The notes: generated by a model not told the origin, from the sequence alone. DNA of 64,000 bases from Saccopteryx bilineata (GCF_036850765.1 NC_089491.1:127362766-127426765); one strand, 5' to 3'. Positions 45,375 through 58,169 are shown, counted from the first letter of the stretch. Made by a program: numbers and translations.

Positions 45375-45540
45375 AACCATGCTTTTTCTGACTGCTGTTT
45401 TTTTTTTTTTTTAATTTCTAGCCATTCTTACAGGTACAAGGTAATGACTCATTGTGGTTTGATATGCATTTTCCTAATAATTACTGATATTCAGTACTTT
45501 TTCATATACATATTGGCTATGTCTTCCTTGGAAATTTTAT

Positions 45541-45587
45541 TTTATTTTATTTTTATATATTTTATTAACTTTATTCAGTTTTTTTTT

Positions 45588-45637
<50 letters not shown>

Positions 45638-45766
45638 GAGAGGAGCAGAAGGCATCAACTCTTCAACTCTCATATGTGCCTTGGCCAGGCAAACCCAGGG
45701 TTTTGAACTGGCGACCTCAGTGTTCCCAGGTTGACACTCTCTCCACTGTGCCACCACAGGTCAGGC
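45541..45766 (-). mobile_element. tRNA-derived SINE, type B, antisense
   Basis: T-rich tail, (GA)n run, 'tcatatgtgccttggccaggcaaacccagggttttgaactggcgacctcag', head complement ending 'gtgccaccacaggtcaggc'. 'ttccttggaaatttta' before it and 'ttccttggaatattta' after it are the target duplication. L1 sequence resumes directly afterwards. Confidence 0.92.
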
Positions 45767-45957
45767 ATTCCTTGGAATATTTAAATGTAGTTACCCTGCC
45801 CATTTCTCAATTGATTTTTTATTGCTATTTATTTCTACAAGTTTTTAAAAATATATAAAAATTTTTTGGATATTAATTCCTTATCCAAGATATGATTTGC
45901 AAATATTTTCTAACATTTTGTAAGTTTTCTTTTTATTTTGTTGATTTTTTTAATTCT

Positions 45958-46822
45958 AGGTACTATGAAGGAGAGATAGAAGAACTTGCAGAAATATGTC
46001 CAAATAAGTCAGAGATAGCACTGTTAAAGAATTCATCCAAAACTGGGACTGGGAGAAGGAGTAGATGATGCCATTGAAAATGGGAGTTGGGGAATGGCCA
46101 AATAATAAATATTAATAAATAACATGAAAAGAAAGACAATTTTCACATGAGGAACTATATCTTTTTCACATTTATATTGTATTTGTGGTTTAGCCAATAT
46201 TTAGTCATGATATATTTCTTAATTTTTATAATTTCTTAGGTAGTTAAATCTGGAAAGTAATTTGAAGTTTATTTTGAAAATAAAAAGAACATTTTATATT
46301 CCTGAGGGAAACAGAGAAAAAGAATAAAACAGAGAATCTTTTATATAGTAAATGCATGGTTATGATAATGCTTTGGGGTGTTTTTAGGATAAAAAGAGAG
46401 AACAGGACAGAGAGAGAGAGAGGAAAGTTCTATAAATCTTTTCAGCTATATGTGTAAAATATTGGAGAGGCATTATCTACTTAAAATGAGTAAAGCATGG
46501 TAAAAATGAGGTTTTGTGTAAGATTAATTGCCTCTGAATATGTAATATTTGATGATGAAGTTTGCATTCAATAGGAAATGAAAAATTGTTAATATACAAG
46601 ACTAGAAAAATTACTATGTAGGAAGTCAGGTAACCTATATTTTAACATATACTGTATCACTCTACCTGTACTATATCAGACCTAGTGATTTTTAGGCACA
46701 CATGTCTGATAATACCTAGTATGGTAAATTCTGGGTTTGATTTCAGTGAGTGTCTTGAAAAGTATTCTCAACAATGGGAATGTGCATAGTTACTAACAGA
46801 CTATTCTCTTTCAAATTAACTT
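45958..46822. other. Nothing recognised
   Basis: AT-rich, purine-leaning sequence with no ORF or familiar repeat. Confidence 0.4.
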
Positions 46823-46823
46823 A

Positions 46824-47211
46824 GGCCCTGGCCAGTTGGCTCAGTGGTAGATCATCAGCCCAGCATGTGAAAGTCCTGGGTTCGATTACTGGCCAGGGCA
46901 CATAGGAGAAGTGACCATCTGCTTCTCCACCCTTCCCTCTCTCCTTCCTGTCTATCTCTCTCTTCCCCTCCTGGAGCCAAGGTTCCATTGGAGCAAGGTT
47001 AGCCTGGGCACTGAGGATGGCTCCATGGCCTTGGCCTCAGGCTCTAGAATGGCTCCAATTGCAGCGGAACAACACCCCAAATGGGCATGGCATCACCTCC
47101 TGCCAGGTATGCCAGGTGGATCCTGGTTGGGTGCATGCAAGAGTCTGTCTGACTGCCTCCCTGCTTCTAACTTTGAAAAAATACAAAAATAAAATAATTA
47201 AATAAAATAAA
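46824..47211 (+). mobile_element. tRNA-derived SINE, type D
   Basis: Complete type D copy from 'ggccctggccagttggctcag' with box B 'ggttcgattac', CT-rich part, core 'ggagccaaggttccattggagcaagg', and an (AAAAT)n tail. 'aaattaactta' (46813-46823) and 'aaaataaactta' (about 47209-47220) are the probable target duplication. Confidence 0.9.
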
Positions 47212-47220
47212 ATAAACTTA

Positions 47221-47925
47221 GAAGAATCATTTTAGTTTTCTATATGAGTGTGTGGTGACAGCAAAGAGTTTTTCTAAGTATTTTGATGTAATTAAAATAA
47301 CATTTAATAATTTATTTGGCTATTCTGCCTCAGTGAGGTGGAATATAACTGCCATTCAATTGTGAGCTCACATAGTTACTTTATTCTAAAGGGGAGAAAA
47401 GTAATTTTGCAATAAAGAAATCTGACAAACACTACCTCAGTCAACTGTGAACACAGTGATGTTATGTTGACAATATGTGCCCCTATATAAAGATGGTACT
47501 TCACCTCTGTAATGTTTCCCTACCCTCTCCAAAAAGAAAGGAACAAACACAAACCAAGACCCAACTTAATTATGCAAAAAGCTTCAAAGCAATCTCAATT
47601 CAGAAACATTCTACTGACCAGGAGTCCCTAAAATTGTTCAGGTTATTAACAAAAATTCTGAAATACATTCACAACCTAAAAAGCCTAAAAAGACATACTA
47701 AATATATATGGTATGTTGTGCAAGATCCAGGCAGGGAAAGAACATTAGATGAAAATGAAGAACATCTACATACAATACAGTAGAAAAGACTTTGGTTAAT
47801 CAGTTGATCAATATCAATATTAGTTCATTAATTATAACAAATATACCATACTAATGTAAGATGTTACTAATAAGAGAAATAGTCTGGGTATATAAGCTGT
47901 CTCCGTTCTATTTTACAACTTTTCT
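47221..47925. other. Nothing recognised
   Basis: AT-rich. A 102-codon open frame (47475-47783) is Lys/Thr/Leu-rich with no recognisable domain, and looks like chance. Confidence 0.4.
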
Positions 47926-48285
47926 GTCATGATGACAATGAACTACTCAGAGACCAGATGAAACGCTCCTAGGGGCTGAGGGGAGGCAATAGCTCCGGTC
48001 AGCAGACTGAAGGACTGAAGTCTCATCCCCAGCTTTACTCAGATATTTATTAGCAGGTACAAATACCTCAAGGAAGCAGACAGAAGAAATTCTCAGGGGG
48101 TGAAGTAAAGGACAAGGAACATGCTGACTTCTAATCTATGATCAGAGAGCCTCAACATTTTCTGTTGCTGAATCTTATCCTGCTGTTTTGTTATTTCCAG
48201 CATGGGTCAGAGAGGCCTCTGGACTCTCTCTTCCACTCAGGGCTTTCACCCTAGAGCACCTTGCTGGTTCTAATTTTTCACAGAA
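47926..48285 (-). mobile_element. Probable solo LTR of an endogenous retrovirus, antisense
   Basis: On the minus strand the order is a U3-like part, then AATAAA (complement at 48046-48051), then the R/U5-like phrase 'gagtaaagctggggatgag' and 'cttcagtccttcagtctgctgac'. That is the typical poly(A)-signal-to-U5 layout of a retroviral LTR. No internal gag/pol/env-like sequence adjoins it. Exact ends and a target duplication were not resolved. Confidence 0.5.
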
Positions 48286-48289
48286 TATT

Positions 48290-49230
48290 CCTGTACTTTT
48301 CTGAACTTGTTTTTAGTCAAAAGGCTGAGAAAGAATTTTTACAACTTTTTGTAAATGTAAAACTATTTTTAAAAGTTTATTTAAAAAACATTATGTACTA
48401 AGTTAATTAAATACATTTCTCTCTAGCTGTAGCATAAATAAAACCATGATCTATCTAGAATATAACAAAATAAAGGTAGTATAATTAATTTACATTAATT
48501 TTAAATGAATCTCATTATAAAGCTGTAAAATGAAAATTTCTTTACTCCCAGCAAGTTTTCTCAACAAGTCAGAAAATGTCCCATATCACAGATAGAAATT
48601 AGAAAAGTTTGCTTTGATAAGCTACATGTTTATAACTTGTTCAGACACATTGTAGGTACCAGTATTTATTTCATAAGATACATGTACTTATATAGAAAGT
48701 TTTAATTTATTACATATTCAAAAAAGATGGAAATTAGTGATAAAACATATTTAAAATTTGGCAAAACACAAAATCTATAAACTATTGTACTTTTCAGTTT
48801 ATTATATCTAATTTTATAATAGCATCTGGAAATTACCAATATTTAGGCTTAAACTTTTCTAAGGTATTGTTGGAAGCTTAATCACTTGAGTTTTTAAGTA
48901 AAAAAAAAAATAGAGAAATTATATTTTAAAAATAGAAATTATTAAAATATACAGCTCTTATTTGTAGTATGTGAACTATTTGTAAAGGCAGATATCCATA
49001 CTCCAACTGGAAACCCCCAAGATAAGAGCTTGTACCAATGTATTTCTTCTGAAGTTCTGAAGTAAGCATATTTTGGAGCCATTTAAATATTTTTAAGGGT
49101 ATAGTTTCTTGGACATGATTATTACTGTGAATAAATAATAAGTTGTCATATTTACATTCAACTTGTTTTGTGCTGACACTTCTACTAATGGCCCAGGTCC
49201 CCTAGTATGTAATCAATAATATCATAATAA
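48290..49230. other. AT-rich, nothing recognised
   Basis: No SINE, no L1 phrase and no ORF of note. Confidence 0.4.
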
Positions 49231-49233
49231 AGT

Positions 49234-49717
49234 GGTGGGAAAAACATCCTCCTGATACTGGAGAAGTCCCAAGTCCAAGGGGGCTTGTCCCTCCTTGGTT
49301 CTTGTCATGCTTGCAGGAAAGAATTCAGGCAAGAGACAGGGTGTAGCTTTCAAACAAGGCAGGCAGTTTATTAGAGGACTACACTTGGCATGAAACACAA
49401 TTGGGCAACTCAGCCTGTCTGAGCACCCCATCTATTGGGGGGTTTTAAGGGTTATATACTTCTAGCTGTTAAGTTTTAAGGTTCCAACTAATAAACACAG
49501 TTCAAGTCTCCATTCCCTGGATATCAGAATCAGCACACAAGGTCTGAAGGCTCCCTGTCATGTCATTTTGGGTTTTCTTGTAACTGTTGGAACATCTAGA
49601 TATCTTGTATTAGTTGGTCTTAGGACTGCTGACTTTCTCATGCAATGGGTGAGATAAACTCTTCATAGTTTTCTTCCCCTTTTCTGCCCCAGTAGCTGTC
49701 TATCCTGCCTAACACTT
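49234..49717 (-). mobile_element. Probable solo LTR of an endogenous retrovirus (ERV1-like), antisense
   Basis: Read on the minus strand: start 'tgttaggcaggatagacagc', U3, TATA-like TATATAA (complement 49452-49458), poly(A) signal AATAAA (complement 49367-49372). Then 'cctgccttgtttgaaagctacaccctgtctcttgcctgaattctttcc' as R/U5, ending near 'gtttttcccacca'. The spacing of TATA, AATAAA and end fits an LTR of about 480 bp. No coding sequence adjoins. The target duplication was not resolved. Confidence 0.6.
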
Positions 49718-51517
49718 TCATGCCATTTTAATCACATTATCATTTTATTATGTGACTGACAATATCTGATTACCACTGATTTTGAAAGCTTTTTACAATG
49801 ATGACTACTACTTATGTGAAAAACACTTAGAAAACTTTATTTTTTAAATAAATTATATTGTATTTTGATCTATGTAGATTCTTTGTAATAACCTGTAATA
49901 TCCAGGTTGTGATATTTGCAACAAAATGACAAAAATATGCATTAGAGAATAATCTCTTTAATAAAATAAACTATGGCTGTTAAGATTTTAAGTATGAGTG
50001 ACAGCTAATGCAATTTCTCATGCATAACAAGTGATTATTGTTACTAACCTGTGATATAAGTATCCTTCATGCTCTGTAATCTTATTTTTAGCATAACAAA
50101 AATCTACTTAGTATTTGTGTCAGTTAAAATTGTCCCACTTGTGCTTCAATAGCATAAAACTGAAAATTTTTAGCCACCTTTTATAATGCTAGTTTCATCT
50201 TGGGTCAGCTAGTTGCTGACCTAAATTCTGTGTCATTCTCATTCTAAGCCTCAGCCTTATAGAATCTTCACTTCTGGGATATTGTTATTTACCATCTCAA
50301 AGGAAAAAAACAGCAGAGTGTCTCACTCCAACAATTTAATGCTACAGCCCAGAATGATACCTATCACTTTCACCAACAACGTAATAGCCAGTGATAGTTA
50401 CGTGGCCCCACCTAAATGAAAGGGAGAATGTGTTCAGTTCTCCAATATTGCTCCCAGCCTTGGGGATTCCTCAAAAGGATGAACAGTACTTTATACATAG
50501 TTGTACTCATGACTAAGGTCTACTATAGTGAAAGGATATAAAGCAAAATTAGCAAAGAGAAAAGATGCATGGGATGAAATCCAGGAAAATTAGACACAAG
50601 CTTCCAAGAGTCCTTTTCCAGTGGAGTTACACAGGCATGCTTGCTTGCTTCCTCTAACAAGTTGTGACAACGCACATGAAATTGTCTGCCAGATAAATTA
50701 ATTAGAGATTCAATGTGCAAAGATTTTCTTGGAATTGGTCACATGAATGTCTTCTACTTAGAAGGTACTATAATTCCAGACTCAGAAAGTTGGTATTCAG
50801 TATATATTATCTTGTTTAAAGTCTTGGCACCCTCAAACCATCCTTATCAGTTTACTGTTGACCAGGAACACGCTGAGAACCAGGTTTTCAGATGCCAGCA
50901 AGATCCAACCTTGCAAACAAGCCATTCTAAGTCTCAAGCCTGCAATGGTAATTCCTTTCTGTACAGGTGGTGAGAGAATTTAATCTACACTGTACCCAGA
51001 AAAACTAAAAAACTGAACTTAATAAGCATTAAGAAAAATCTCTTCTTCCCTGTTACTAATTTTAATGTTAGGGAGGGTTTAAGTCTAATTAGATGAACTT
51101 ACAGTGTTTAGATTTCTTCCAACAGTGTATCAGCAAAATATATTAAGGTTTTCAGGCAAAAGTTAATATATTTAGGTGCAAAATCTTTTAAAGAACAAAA
51201 TTTAGCTATTGATGAAAGTATAAGTTTACAAAGGAAATTAACTGAAACATATGCTTTACAAGTAAAAAGGGGGAGAAAGAACATCAGGGAATAAATGTCG
51301 CATATTAAAAAAATCCGTGTTAAAAATACGTATCACTATTTGTATTTATATATGCATATATACCTGAATATATACACACACATAGAATATTTTTGAAGGA
51401 TTTATAAGAGAGTGGATATATTTAATCTTATAAAGAAAAGGAAAGGTTAGAAAATGTATGACAGAGAAATTACTTGTCATTATATACAGTTTATTTGATA
51501 TTTTTACTTTTTATAGG
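49718..51517. other. Nothing firmly recognised
   Basis: About 1.8 kb of mixed AT-rich sequence. 50800-50880 may hold a scrap of MIR. No supported ORF. Confidence 0.35.
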
Positions 51518-51529
51518 TATTACTTTTAA

Positions 51530-51722
51530 TTTTCTACTTATTGATTTTTAGAGAGAGAGAGACAGAGAAGGACACAGAGAGGGAGAAATATTGATATGTT
51601 GTTTCACTTACTTATGCATTCATTGGTTGATTTTGTATGTGCCCTGACCAAGGATAGAATCCACAACCATGTTGTGTGGGGAAGATGCTCTTATCAAATT
51701 AGCTACAAGGTCAGGGTCTATA
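51530..51722 (-). mobile_element. VES-like SINE, antisense
   Basis: AG-rich tail, 'tgtgccctgaccaaggatagaatccacaacc' (box B complement), and a degraded head complement ending 'agctacaaggtcaggg'. The 12-bp target duplication TATTACTTTTAA lies at 51518-51529 and 51723-51734. Confidence 0.8.
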
Positions 51723-52593
51723 TATTACTTTTAAATAAAATTAGTTTTTTAAGTTTATCAAGGAAGGATAAATATGTGAAAATTCTTCTCTACTTTTATA
51801 AAAGCCTACAGAAATATTTATTGTTATTTTATTTTTTCCTTTCTATTGAATTTATTGTGGTGACAATTACTACATAAAACATACCCCACAGCGATAGTAA
51901 AGTAAGTATTTCTCACTTACTATCTCAACTTAAGACTCCTTCCATCAATATTTTTCTCCCCATAACCTCCTCCAAATCCCTTCTACACTCTTTTCCTGGC
52001 AATCACTATACTGTTGTCCATGTTCATAATTTTTTTTAGTTTCTTTGTTTGTTTTTGCTCAATTCCTCAACCCCTCAATTCAGCTCCACAAACCAACCTC
52101 AGTCAGCTCTCTGCCTATGAATCTGCCTCTGTTTTACTGTTAATTTTTTTCCTTGGATTTCACATATAAATGAAATCATAAATTACTCGTTTTTCTTAGA
52201 CTGGATTATTTCACTTAGCATAATGCTCTCCAAGACTATCCATGTGGTCACAAAAGGTAATATTTGCTTCTTTTTTTTTTTTTTAAGCCAAGTAGTATTT
52301 CATTGTGTAAATGTACCACAGCTCATTTATGAAAGGACACTTAGGCTGCTTCCAAATACTGGCTATTGTAAATAATGTTTCGATGAACATAAGGTTGTAT
52401 ATATTCATTTAAGTTCATATTTTGAGGTTCTCTGGATAAATTCTCAGAAGAGAAATCACTGGATTATAAAACAGTTCCACTCTTAATTGTTTGAGATAAC
52501 TTAATACTGCTTTCTATAGTGGCTGTACCAAACTGCATTCCCATCAACAGAGCATGAGAGTACCCTTTATTCCACATCTTTACCAACATTAGC

Positions 52594-52636
52594 TGTTTTT
52601 TTTTTTAAATTATTGATTGATTTTAAAGATAAAGGA

Positions 52637-52685
<49 letters not shown>

Positions 52686-52770
52686 TTTCTCTGTGTGTGC
52701 TGATCAGGGATCGAACCACACAAACTGCTTCGGGACAATGCTCTAACCAACTGAGCTATCTGGGCAGGTC
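52594..52770 (-). mobile_element. VES-like SINE with long (GA)n, antisense
   Basis: T-rich tail, (GA)n at 52640-52680, 'tgtgctgatcagggatcgaacc' and 'gctctaaccaactgagctatctgggcagg' as complements of box B and head. It interrupts the old L1. Confidence 0.85.
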
Positions 52771-52941
52771 ATTTGCTTTTATTTTATTGATTGATAATAG
52801 CCATACTGACAGATTATGAGATGATATTTAATCGTGGTTTTAATATGCCTTTTTCTAATGATTAGTAACATTGAGCATCTTTTTATAAGTCTATTGACCA
52901 TCTCTATGTCCATGTGGGAAGTTTCTATTCAGGTCCCTTTC

Positions 52942-52944
<3 letters not shown>

Positions 52945-52976
<32 letters not shown>

Positions 52977-52980
52977 TTTG
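52945..52980 (+). repeat. (TTTA)n microsatellite
   Basis: About nine TTTA units within the old L1. Confidence 0.9.
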
Positions 52981-55102
52981 GTGTTGAGTGTTATAAAATT
53001 CTTGTAAATTTTGTATATTAAGCCCTGATCAGATGCATTCGAAAATATGTTCTTTCATTTGTAGCATGTCTTTTTATTTAGTTTATGGTTTTTGTTACTG
53101 TGCATAAACTTATTAGTCCATTTGTTTTCTTGTTGTGTTTGTTTTTTTCATTTTCCTTGACCAAGGAGATATGGGGAAAAAATATTGCTACAGAAAATAT
53201 TTATGATTTTACTGCTTAGGAATTTCTGAATTTTTATGGTTTCAAGTCTCACATGTAAGTCTTTAATCCATTTTGAGTTTATTCTTCTGTATGGTGTAAG
53301 AAAGTGGAATGACTTCATTTTTTTTTTTGCATGTATGTGTCCAATTTTCCAACACCATTTATTGAATAGACTATACTACCTTTACCCCATTGCATGTTTC
53401 TGCCTCTTTTGTCAAATATTAGTTGAGTATAGAAGTGTGGGTTTATTTGTGAGCTTTGTATTCTATTCCATTGATCTGTATACTTGCTTTTATGCCAATA
53501 TCATGCTGTTTTGATCATAATAGCCTTGTAGTATAGTTTGATATCAGGTAGTGCGATTACTCCAACTTTGTTTTTATTTCTCAATATTTCTATGTTTATT
53601 CAGGAAGTTTTGTGGTTGCATTACAAATATTTAAAATATTTATCCTAGTTCAATGGAATACATCATTGTCATCTTGATAGGAATTGTATTGATACTATAC
53701 ATTACTTTGGATATTATGGAAATATTTATATTAATGATGTATTTTTTCTATCTATAAACACGGTATATGTTTCAACTTATTTGTAATTTCTCTAATATCT
53801 TTCTTCAGTGTTCTCTAATTTTCTGAGTACAAATCTTTTACATCCTTTGTTATATTTATTCCTAAGTACATTATTCTTTTTGAAGCAATTGTGAATGAGA
53901 TTGTTTTCATATTTTTTCCTGATAGTTCATTATTGCTGTATGCAAATGTAACTGATTTCTGTATAAATATTTTGAATTTACTATTTTACTAAAATCATTT
54001 ATCTGTATTACTAATTTTTTGGTGTGTTTCAGGATTCTCTCTATACTGTATCATGTCATCTGCAAATAAAGACAGTTTTAAATATTCCTTTCCATTTTAC
54101 ATGCTTTTTATTTTTTCTTCTTGTCTGATTGCTGTGGCTAGGATTTCCATTACTGTGTTGAATAAGAATGGTGAAAGTGAACTTCCTGGTTTGCTCTTGA
54201 TCTTCACGGAAATACTTGTAGTTTCTGCCTATTGAGTATAATGTTGACTGGGTGTGTCATATACGGCCTCTATTACATTGAGGTATGTTCCCTCTGTTCC
54301 TACTTTGCTGAGAGTTTTTGCATAAATTGTGCTGGCTTTTATCAAATGCTTTTTCTGAATCTATTGAATTAAACAAGTAGTTTTTATTTATTATTTGATC
54401 ATTTGTATCACATTTATTGACTTATGAATATATTAGCAAACTTTCTTCCTCAGAATAAATCACACTCAATCATGGTGTATGATTTTTTTAATGTATTGTT
54501 GGATCTAGCTTGCTAATACTTTGTTGAGGATTTTAGCATCTATGTATAGCAGGAATATTAGCCATTCATTTTTTTTCTTTGTCATGTCTTTATCTGGTTT
54601 TAGAATTAGGTTAATGCTGGACTAATAAAATGATCTTGTGAGTCTTCTCTTGAATTTTTTGGAATGGTTTAAGAAGACTAGATGTTAGTTCTCTTGAATG
54701 TTTGATAATACTCTCCTGTGAAACATTATAGTCCAGGACTTTTGTTTGTAGAGATTTATTTTTATTATTATTATTGCTTCAATTTCACTAGGTGTAGCCT
54801 GTCTATTCAAATTCTCTGAGTCTTCCTGATTTAATTTTGGAGATTGTATGGTTCTAAAAGTTTATCCATTTTGTTCACATTGTCCGATTTTTTGGCATAT
54901 TGTTGTTTGTAATATTTTTTACAATACTTTGTATTTCTTTGGTGTCAGTTGTTATTTAGCCTCTTTATTTTATTTTATTTTTATTTATTTATTATGATTC
55001 CTTCTCTTTTTTTCTTGATCAGTCTGGTTAAAAGTTTGTATATCTTATTTATATTTTCAGAGAACCAGCTTTTGGTTTTAGTAATCTTTTGTATTGTTTT
55101 TG

Positions 55103-55400
55103 TTTGTTTTGTGAGAGACAGGGAAAGAGAGACAAGAACATGGCATGGAGCTGGTCCTGAATGTATCTTGACTAAGGAATCAAACCAGCAACCTCTACAC
55201 CCTGGAATAATGCTCCAACCGATGGAGCTATTTGGCCAGGGCATAATTTCTTTTTTGTTCTTAGAGAAATTGAGAGAGAAAGGGAGAGAAAGGGAAGGGG
55301 AAGGGAAGCATTCATTTGTTATTGCACTAAGACAGGGGATGGAACCTGCAACCTTGTTTCTGGATAATGCTCTTAACAAACTGAGCTAACTGGTGCAGGC
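55103..55400 (-). mobile_element. Two VES-like SINEs in tandem, antisense, one pair of flanking repeats
   Basis: The first SINE is 55103-55242 (tail, box B complement 'gaatcaaaccagcaacctc', head complement 'gatggagctatttggccagggc'). The second is 55243-55400 (tail 'tttcttttttgttcttagag', head complement 'aactgagctaactggtgcaggc'). The outer flanks 'ttgtattgttttt' (55090) and 'ttgtactgttttt' (55402) resemble one target duplication around both. I see no duplication at the internal junction. Confidence 0.7.
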
Positions 55401-55847
55401 CTTGTACTGTTTTTTATTTTTGTTGTTGTTGTTGTTTTAAAGATTCTATTTTATTTATTTTAGCTCTGATCTTTATTATTTTCTTCTTTCTACTCTCTCT
55501 GGGCTTTGTTTGTTGTTCTTAGTCAGCTTTCATTAAATGCAGATTTATATTGTTTTGAGATTTTTATTGTATCTTGAGGTAGGCCTAAAATGCTATTAAT
55601 GTCCCTCTTAAGACTGCTCATAGATAAGGGGTTGTTGTGTTATAAGTTTCATTAGTTTCAAGATAATATTTGACTTTTTCCTGAATCTCATTGTTAACCT
55701 ATCTATTGTTTAGTAACATTTTATTTAGTTTTCATGTCTGTGTAAGTTTTTCTTTTGATTGATTTCTAGTCTCATACCACCATGGTTAGAGAAAATGCTT
55801 GGTATAAATTTATTCTTCTTAAATTTATTGGGACTTGTTTTGTATTT

Positions 55848-55898
55848 TTTAGTAATTTTTTATTTTAATTTTTTGATTTTCAGAGATTAAAGAGAAAT

Positions 55899-55929
<31 letters not shown>

Positions 55930-56090
55930 GAAGAAGAAGGAGGAGGAGGAGGAGGAGGAGAGGTGGGAAAGCATTAACTCATAGTAGTTGCTTCTTGTAT
56001 GTGCCTTGACCAGGCAAGCCCAGGGTTTTGAACCAGTAATATCAGCATTCCAGGTCTATGCTTTACTCACTCTACCACCACAGTTCAGGC
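55848..56090 (-). mobile_element. tRNA-derived SINE, type B, antisense
   Basis: AT-rich tail, then (GA)n, (GAA)n and (GGA)n runs at about 55905-55960, 'tgtgccttgaccaggcaagcccagggttttgaacc', and head complement 'ccaccacagttcaggc'. The flanks 'gacttgttttgtattt' and 'gacctattttgtgttc' are a worn target duplication. Confidence 0.88.
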
Positions 56091-56360
56091 AAGACCTATT
56101 TTGTGTTCTAACATGCGGTCTATATTATAAAAGATTCCATGGGCACTTGAAATAAAAGTATATTCTGCTGCTTTGTGGTGAAATGCTCAGATAATATCAA
56201 TTAAATCCATCTGATTTTGTGTGTCATGTAAGGCCGCTATTTCCTTGTTTTTGTCAGGATTATATATCTACTAATGTCAATGGGATGTTAAAATCCCTTT
56301 CTATGATGATATTATAGTCAATTTTCCCCTTTATGTCCATTAAGATTAGCTTTACATATA

Positions 56361-56433
56361 CTGCTCACAAAAATAAGGGGATATTTCAAAATGAATATGA
56401 AGCAATAAAATATCCCCTAATTTTTGTGAGTAG
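56361..56433. mobile_element. Tc1/mariner-type MITE, 73 bp
   Basis: Nearly perfect palindromic ends: 'ctgctcacaaaaataagggg' at the left and 'cccctaatttttgtgagtag' at the right. TA dinucleotides flank both (56359-56360 and 56434-56435). It has the same ends as the 238-bp element at 37921, so it is a further internally deleted member. It is inserted in the old L1 between type B and type D SINE insertions. Confidence 0.9.
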
Positions 56434-57540
56434 TATATTTAGCTGCTCCTATGTTGGGTGCATACATGCTTATAAAGTTATACTTTTTTTTTTTTTGAAT
56501 TGCTTCCTTTATCATTATGTGGTGCCATTCTTTGTCTCATACTTATTTTTTACTAGATATAAGTATTGCTACCCAAGATTGTTTTTCATTTTTCTTTACA
56601 TGAAATATTTTTTCTATCCCTTTACTTTTAGTCTGTGTGTATGTTTTGTTCTGATGTGGGTCTCTTATAGAAAGCATGTATACGATATATAGATCTTTTT
56701 TGTTAGCCATTCAGCTACCCCATGCCATTTGATTGGAACATTTAAGCCATTTACATTTAAACTGATTATTAATAGGTACATATTTATTGCCTTTTTTATT
56801 CTTTTAACTATGTTTACCCATTTTTTTCTTTCTTTCTTCTTCTTAAAGCCAATCCTTTATCATTTCTTGTAATATTGATTTGGTGGTAACAAACTCTTAT
56901 AGTTTTTTTCTTGTCTGTAAAGTGCTTTATTTCTCTTTTAATTTTAAGTGATATCCTTGTTAGATAAAATAGTCTTGGTTGTAGGTTTTTGTTTTCAATC
57001 ATTTTGAATATTTCATGCCAATTCCTTCTGGACTGAAATGTTTCTGATGAGACATCAGCTGACAGTCTTAAAGGAATTCCCCTGTAGGTAAGTAACTGTC
57101 TATGTCTTGCTTCTTATAAGATTCTCTCTTTGTCTTTAAACTTTGACATTTTAATTATAATATTACTTGATGTGGGCCTCTTTTGGTTTATGTTGTTTTG
57201 ACCTTATTTTGCTTCGAGAATTTGTGTTAATTTTTTTCTTGCATATGGTACGTTTGCAGTAATTTCTTCAAATTGGTTCTCAGTTGTTTGCTCTCTCTTT
57301 TCTCTTTATGTGACACCTATGATGCAGATGTTCTTACTCATCATTTTGTCCCAAAGGACTCTTAAAACTATCTTCATTTTTTAAAATTCTTTTTCTTTTT
57401 TCTGCTTTGTTTGGATGTTTTTTTCTACCTTGTCTTTCAAGTTGCTGAGTCAATCCTCTGCACATCCAACTTTTTGTTTATTTCTTCTAGTATATTCTTT
57501 ATTTCATATAGCGTATTCTTCATATCTGACTATTTTTTTT

Positions 57541-57912
57541 AATTTAGTGCGAGGAAGGGAGTCAGAGAGACAGATTCCTACATGTACTCCAACTGAGACC
57601 TACCCAGCAAACCCTCATGGGGGTGATGTTCTGCCCATTTGGGGCATTGTCCCATTGTTCAACAACCAAGCTCTTGTTTGCACCTGAGTTGGAGGCCATG
57701 GAGCGATCCTTAGCACCCTGGGCCAGCTCACTCCAATCAAACCATGGCTGCAGGAGAGAAGAGAGAGAGAGAGAGAGTAACAGAGAGAGAAACAAGAGAG
57801 AAAGGGGTGGAGAAGCAGATGGGCACTAATCCTGTGTGCCCTGACTGGGAATCAAACTCAAGACATCCATACGCCAAGCTGACACCCTGTCACTGAGCCA
57901 ATTGACCAGGGC
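57541..57912 (-). mobile_element. tRNA-derived SINE, type D, antisense
   Basis: T-rich tail, 'gaagggagtcagagagacagattcc', core, (GA)n patch, head complement ending 'gagccaattgaccagggc'. Target duplication 'atatctgactattttt' (57522) against 'atttctgattattttt' (57913). It lies in the ORF1 part of the old L1. Confidence 0.88.
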
Positions 57913-58168
57913 ATTTCTGATTATTTTTATGGGTTTTTTTCCCCATGCTGTTGTAGTTCTCACCAAGTTCCTTGAGCATTCTTATAACTATTTTTCTGAA
58001 CCTATATCTAATAAGTTGATTACCTTTATTTCATTTAGCTCTTTTGCTGGAGAATTCTCCTGTTCCTTCATTTGAAGCATGTTTCTCTTTCTTCCTATTT
58101 TTACTGCTTCTTTGTGTTTGTTTCTATGTATTAGGTTGATCTGCTATAATTTACAATCTTGGTAGGGT

Positions 58169-58169
<1 letters not shown>

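Larger units (their letters stand above)
44722..45957 (-). mobile_element. Old LINE-1 fragment (ORF2 C-terminal part), antisense
   Basis: Plus-strand phrases such as 'caacaattcatatgttaatggacacctagattg', 'tggatatatgcccaaaaatgggattgctgga' and 'ccatattgttttccacagtggctgtaccaatttatattcc' are the complement of the ORF2 C-terminus. 'cccatttctcaattga..' and 'ttggatattaattccttatcc' are the complement of the part further upstream. Two SINEs interrupt it. Confidence 0.75.

Noticed and set aside
49222..49431. 69-codon minus-strand ORF rich in Cys and Pro
   Set aside because: Falls in the R/U5 part of the LTR-like segment; not a gene.
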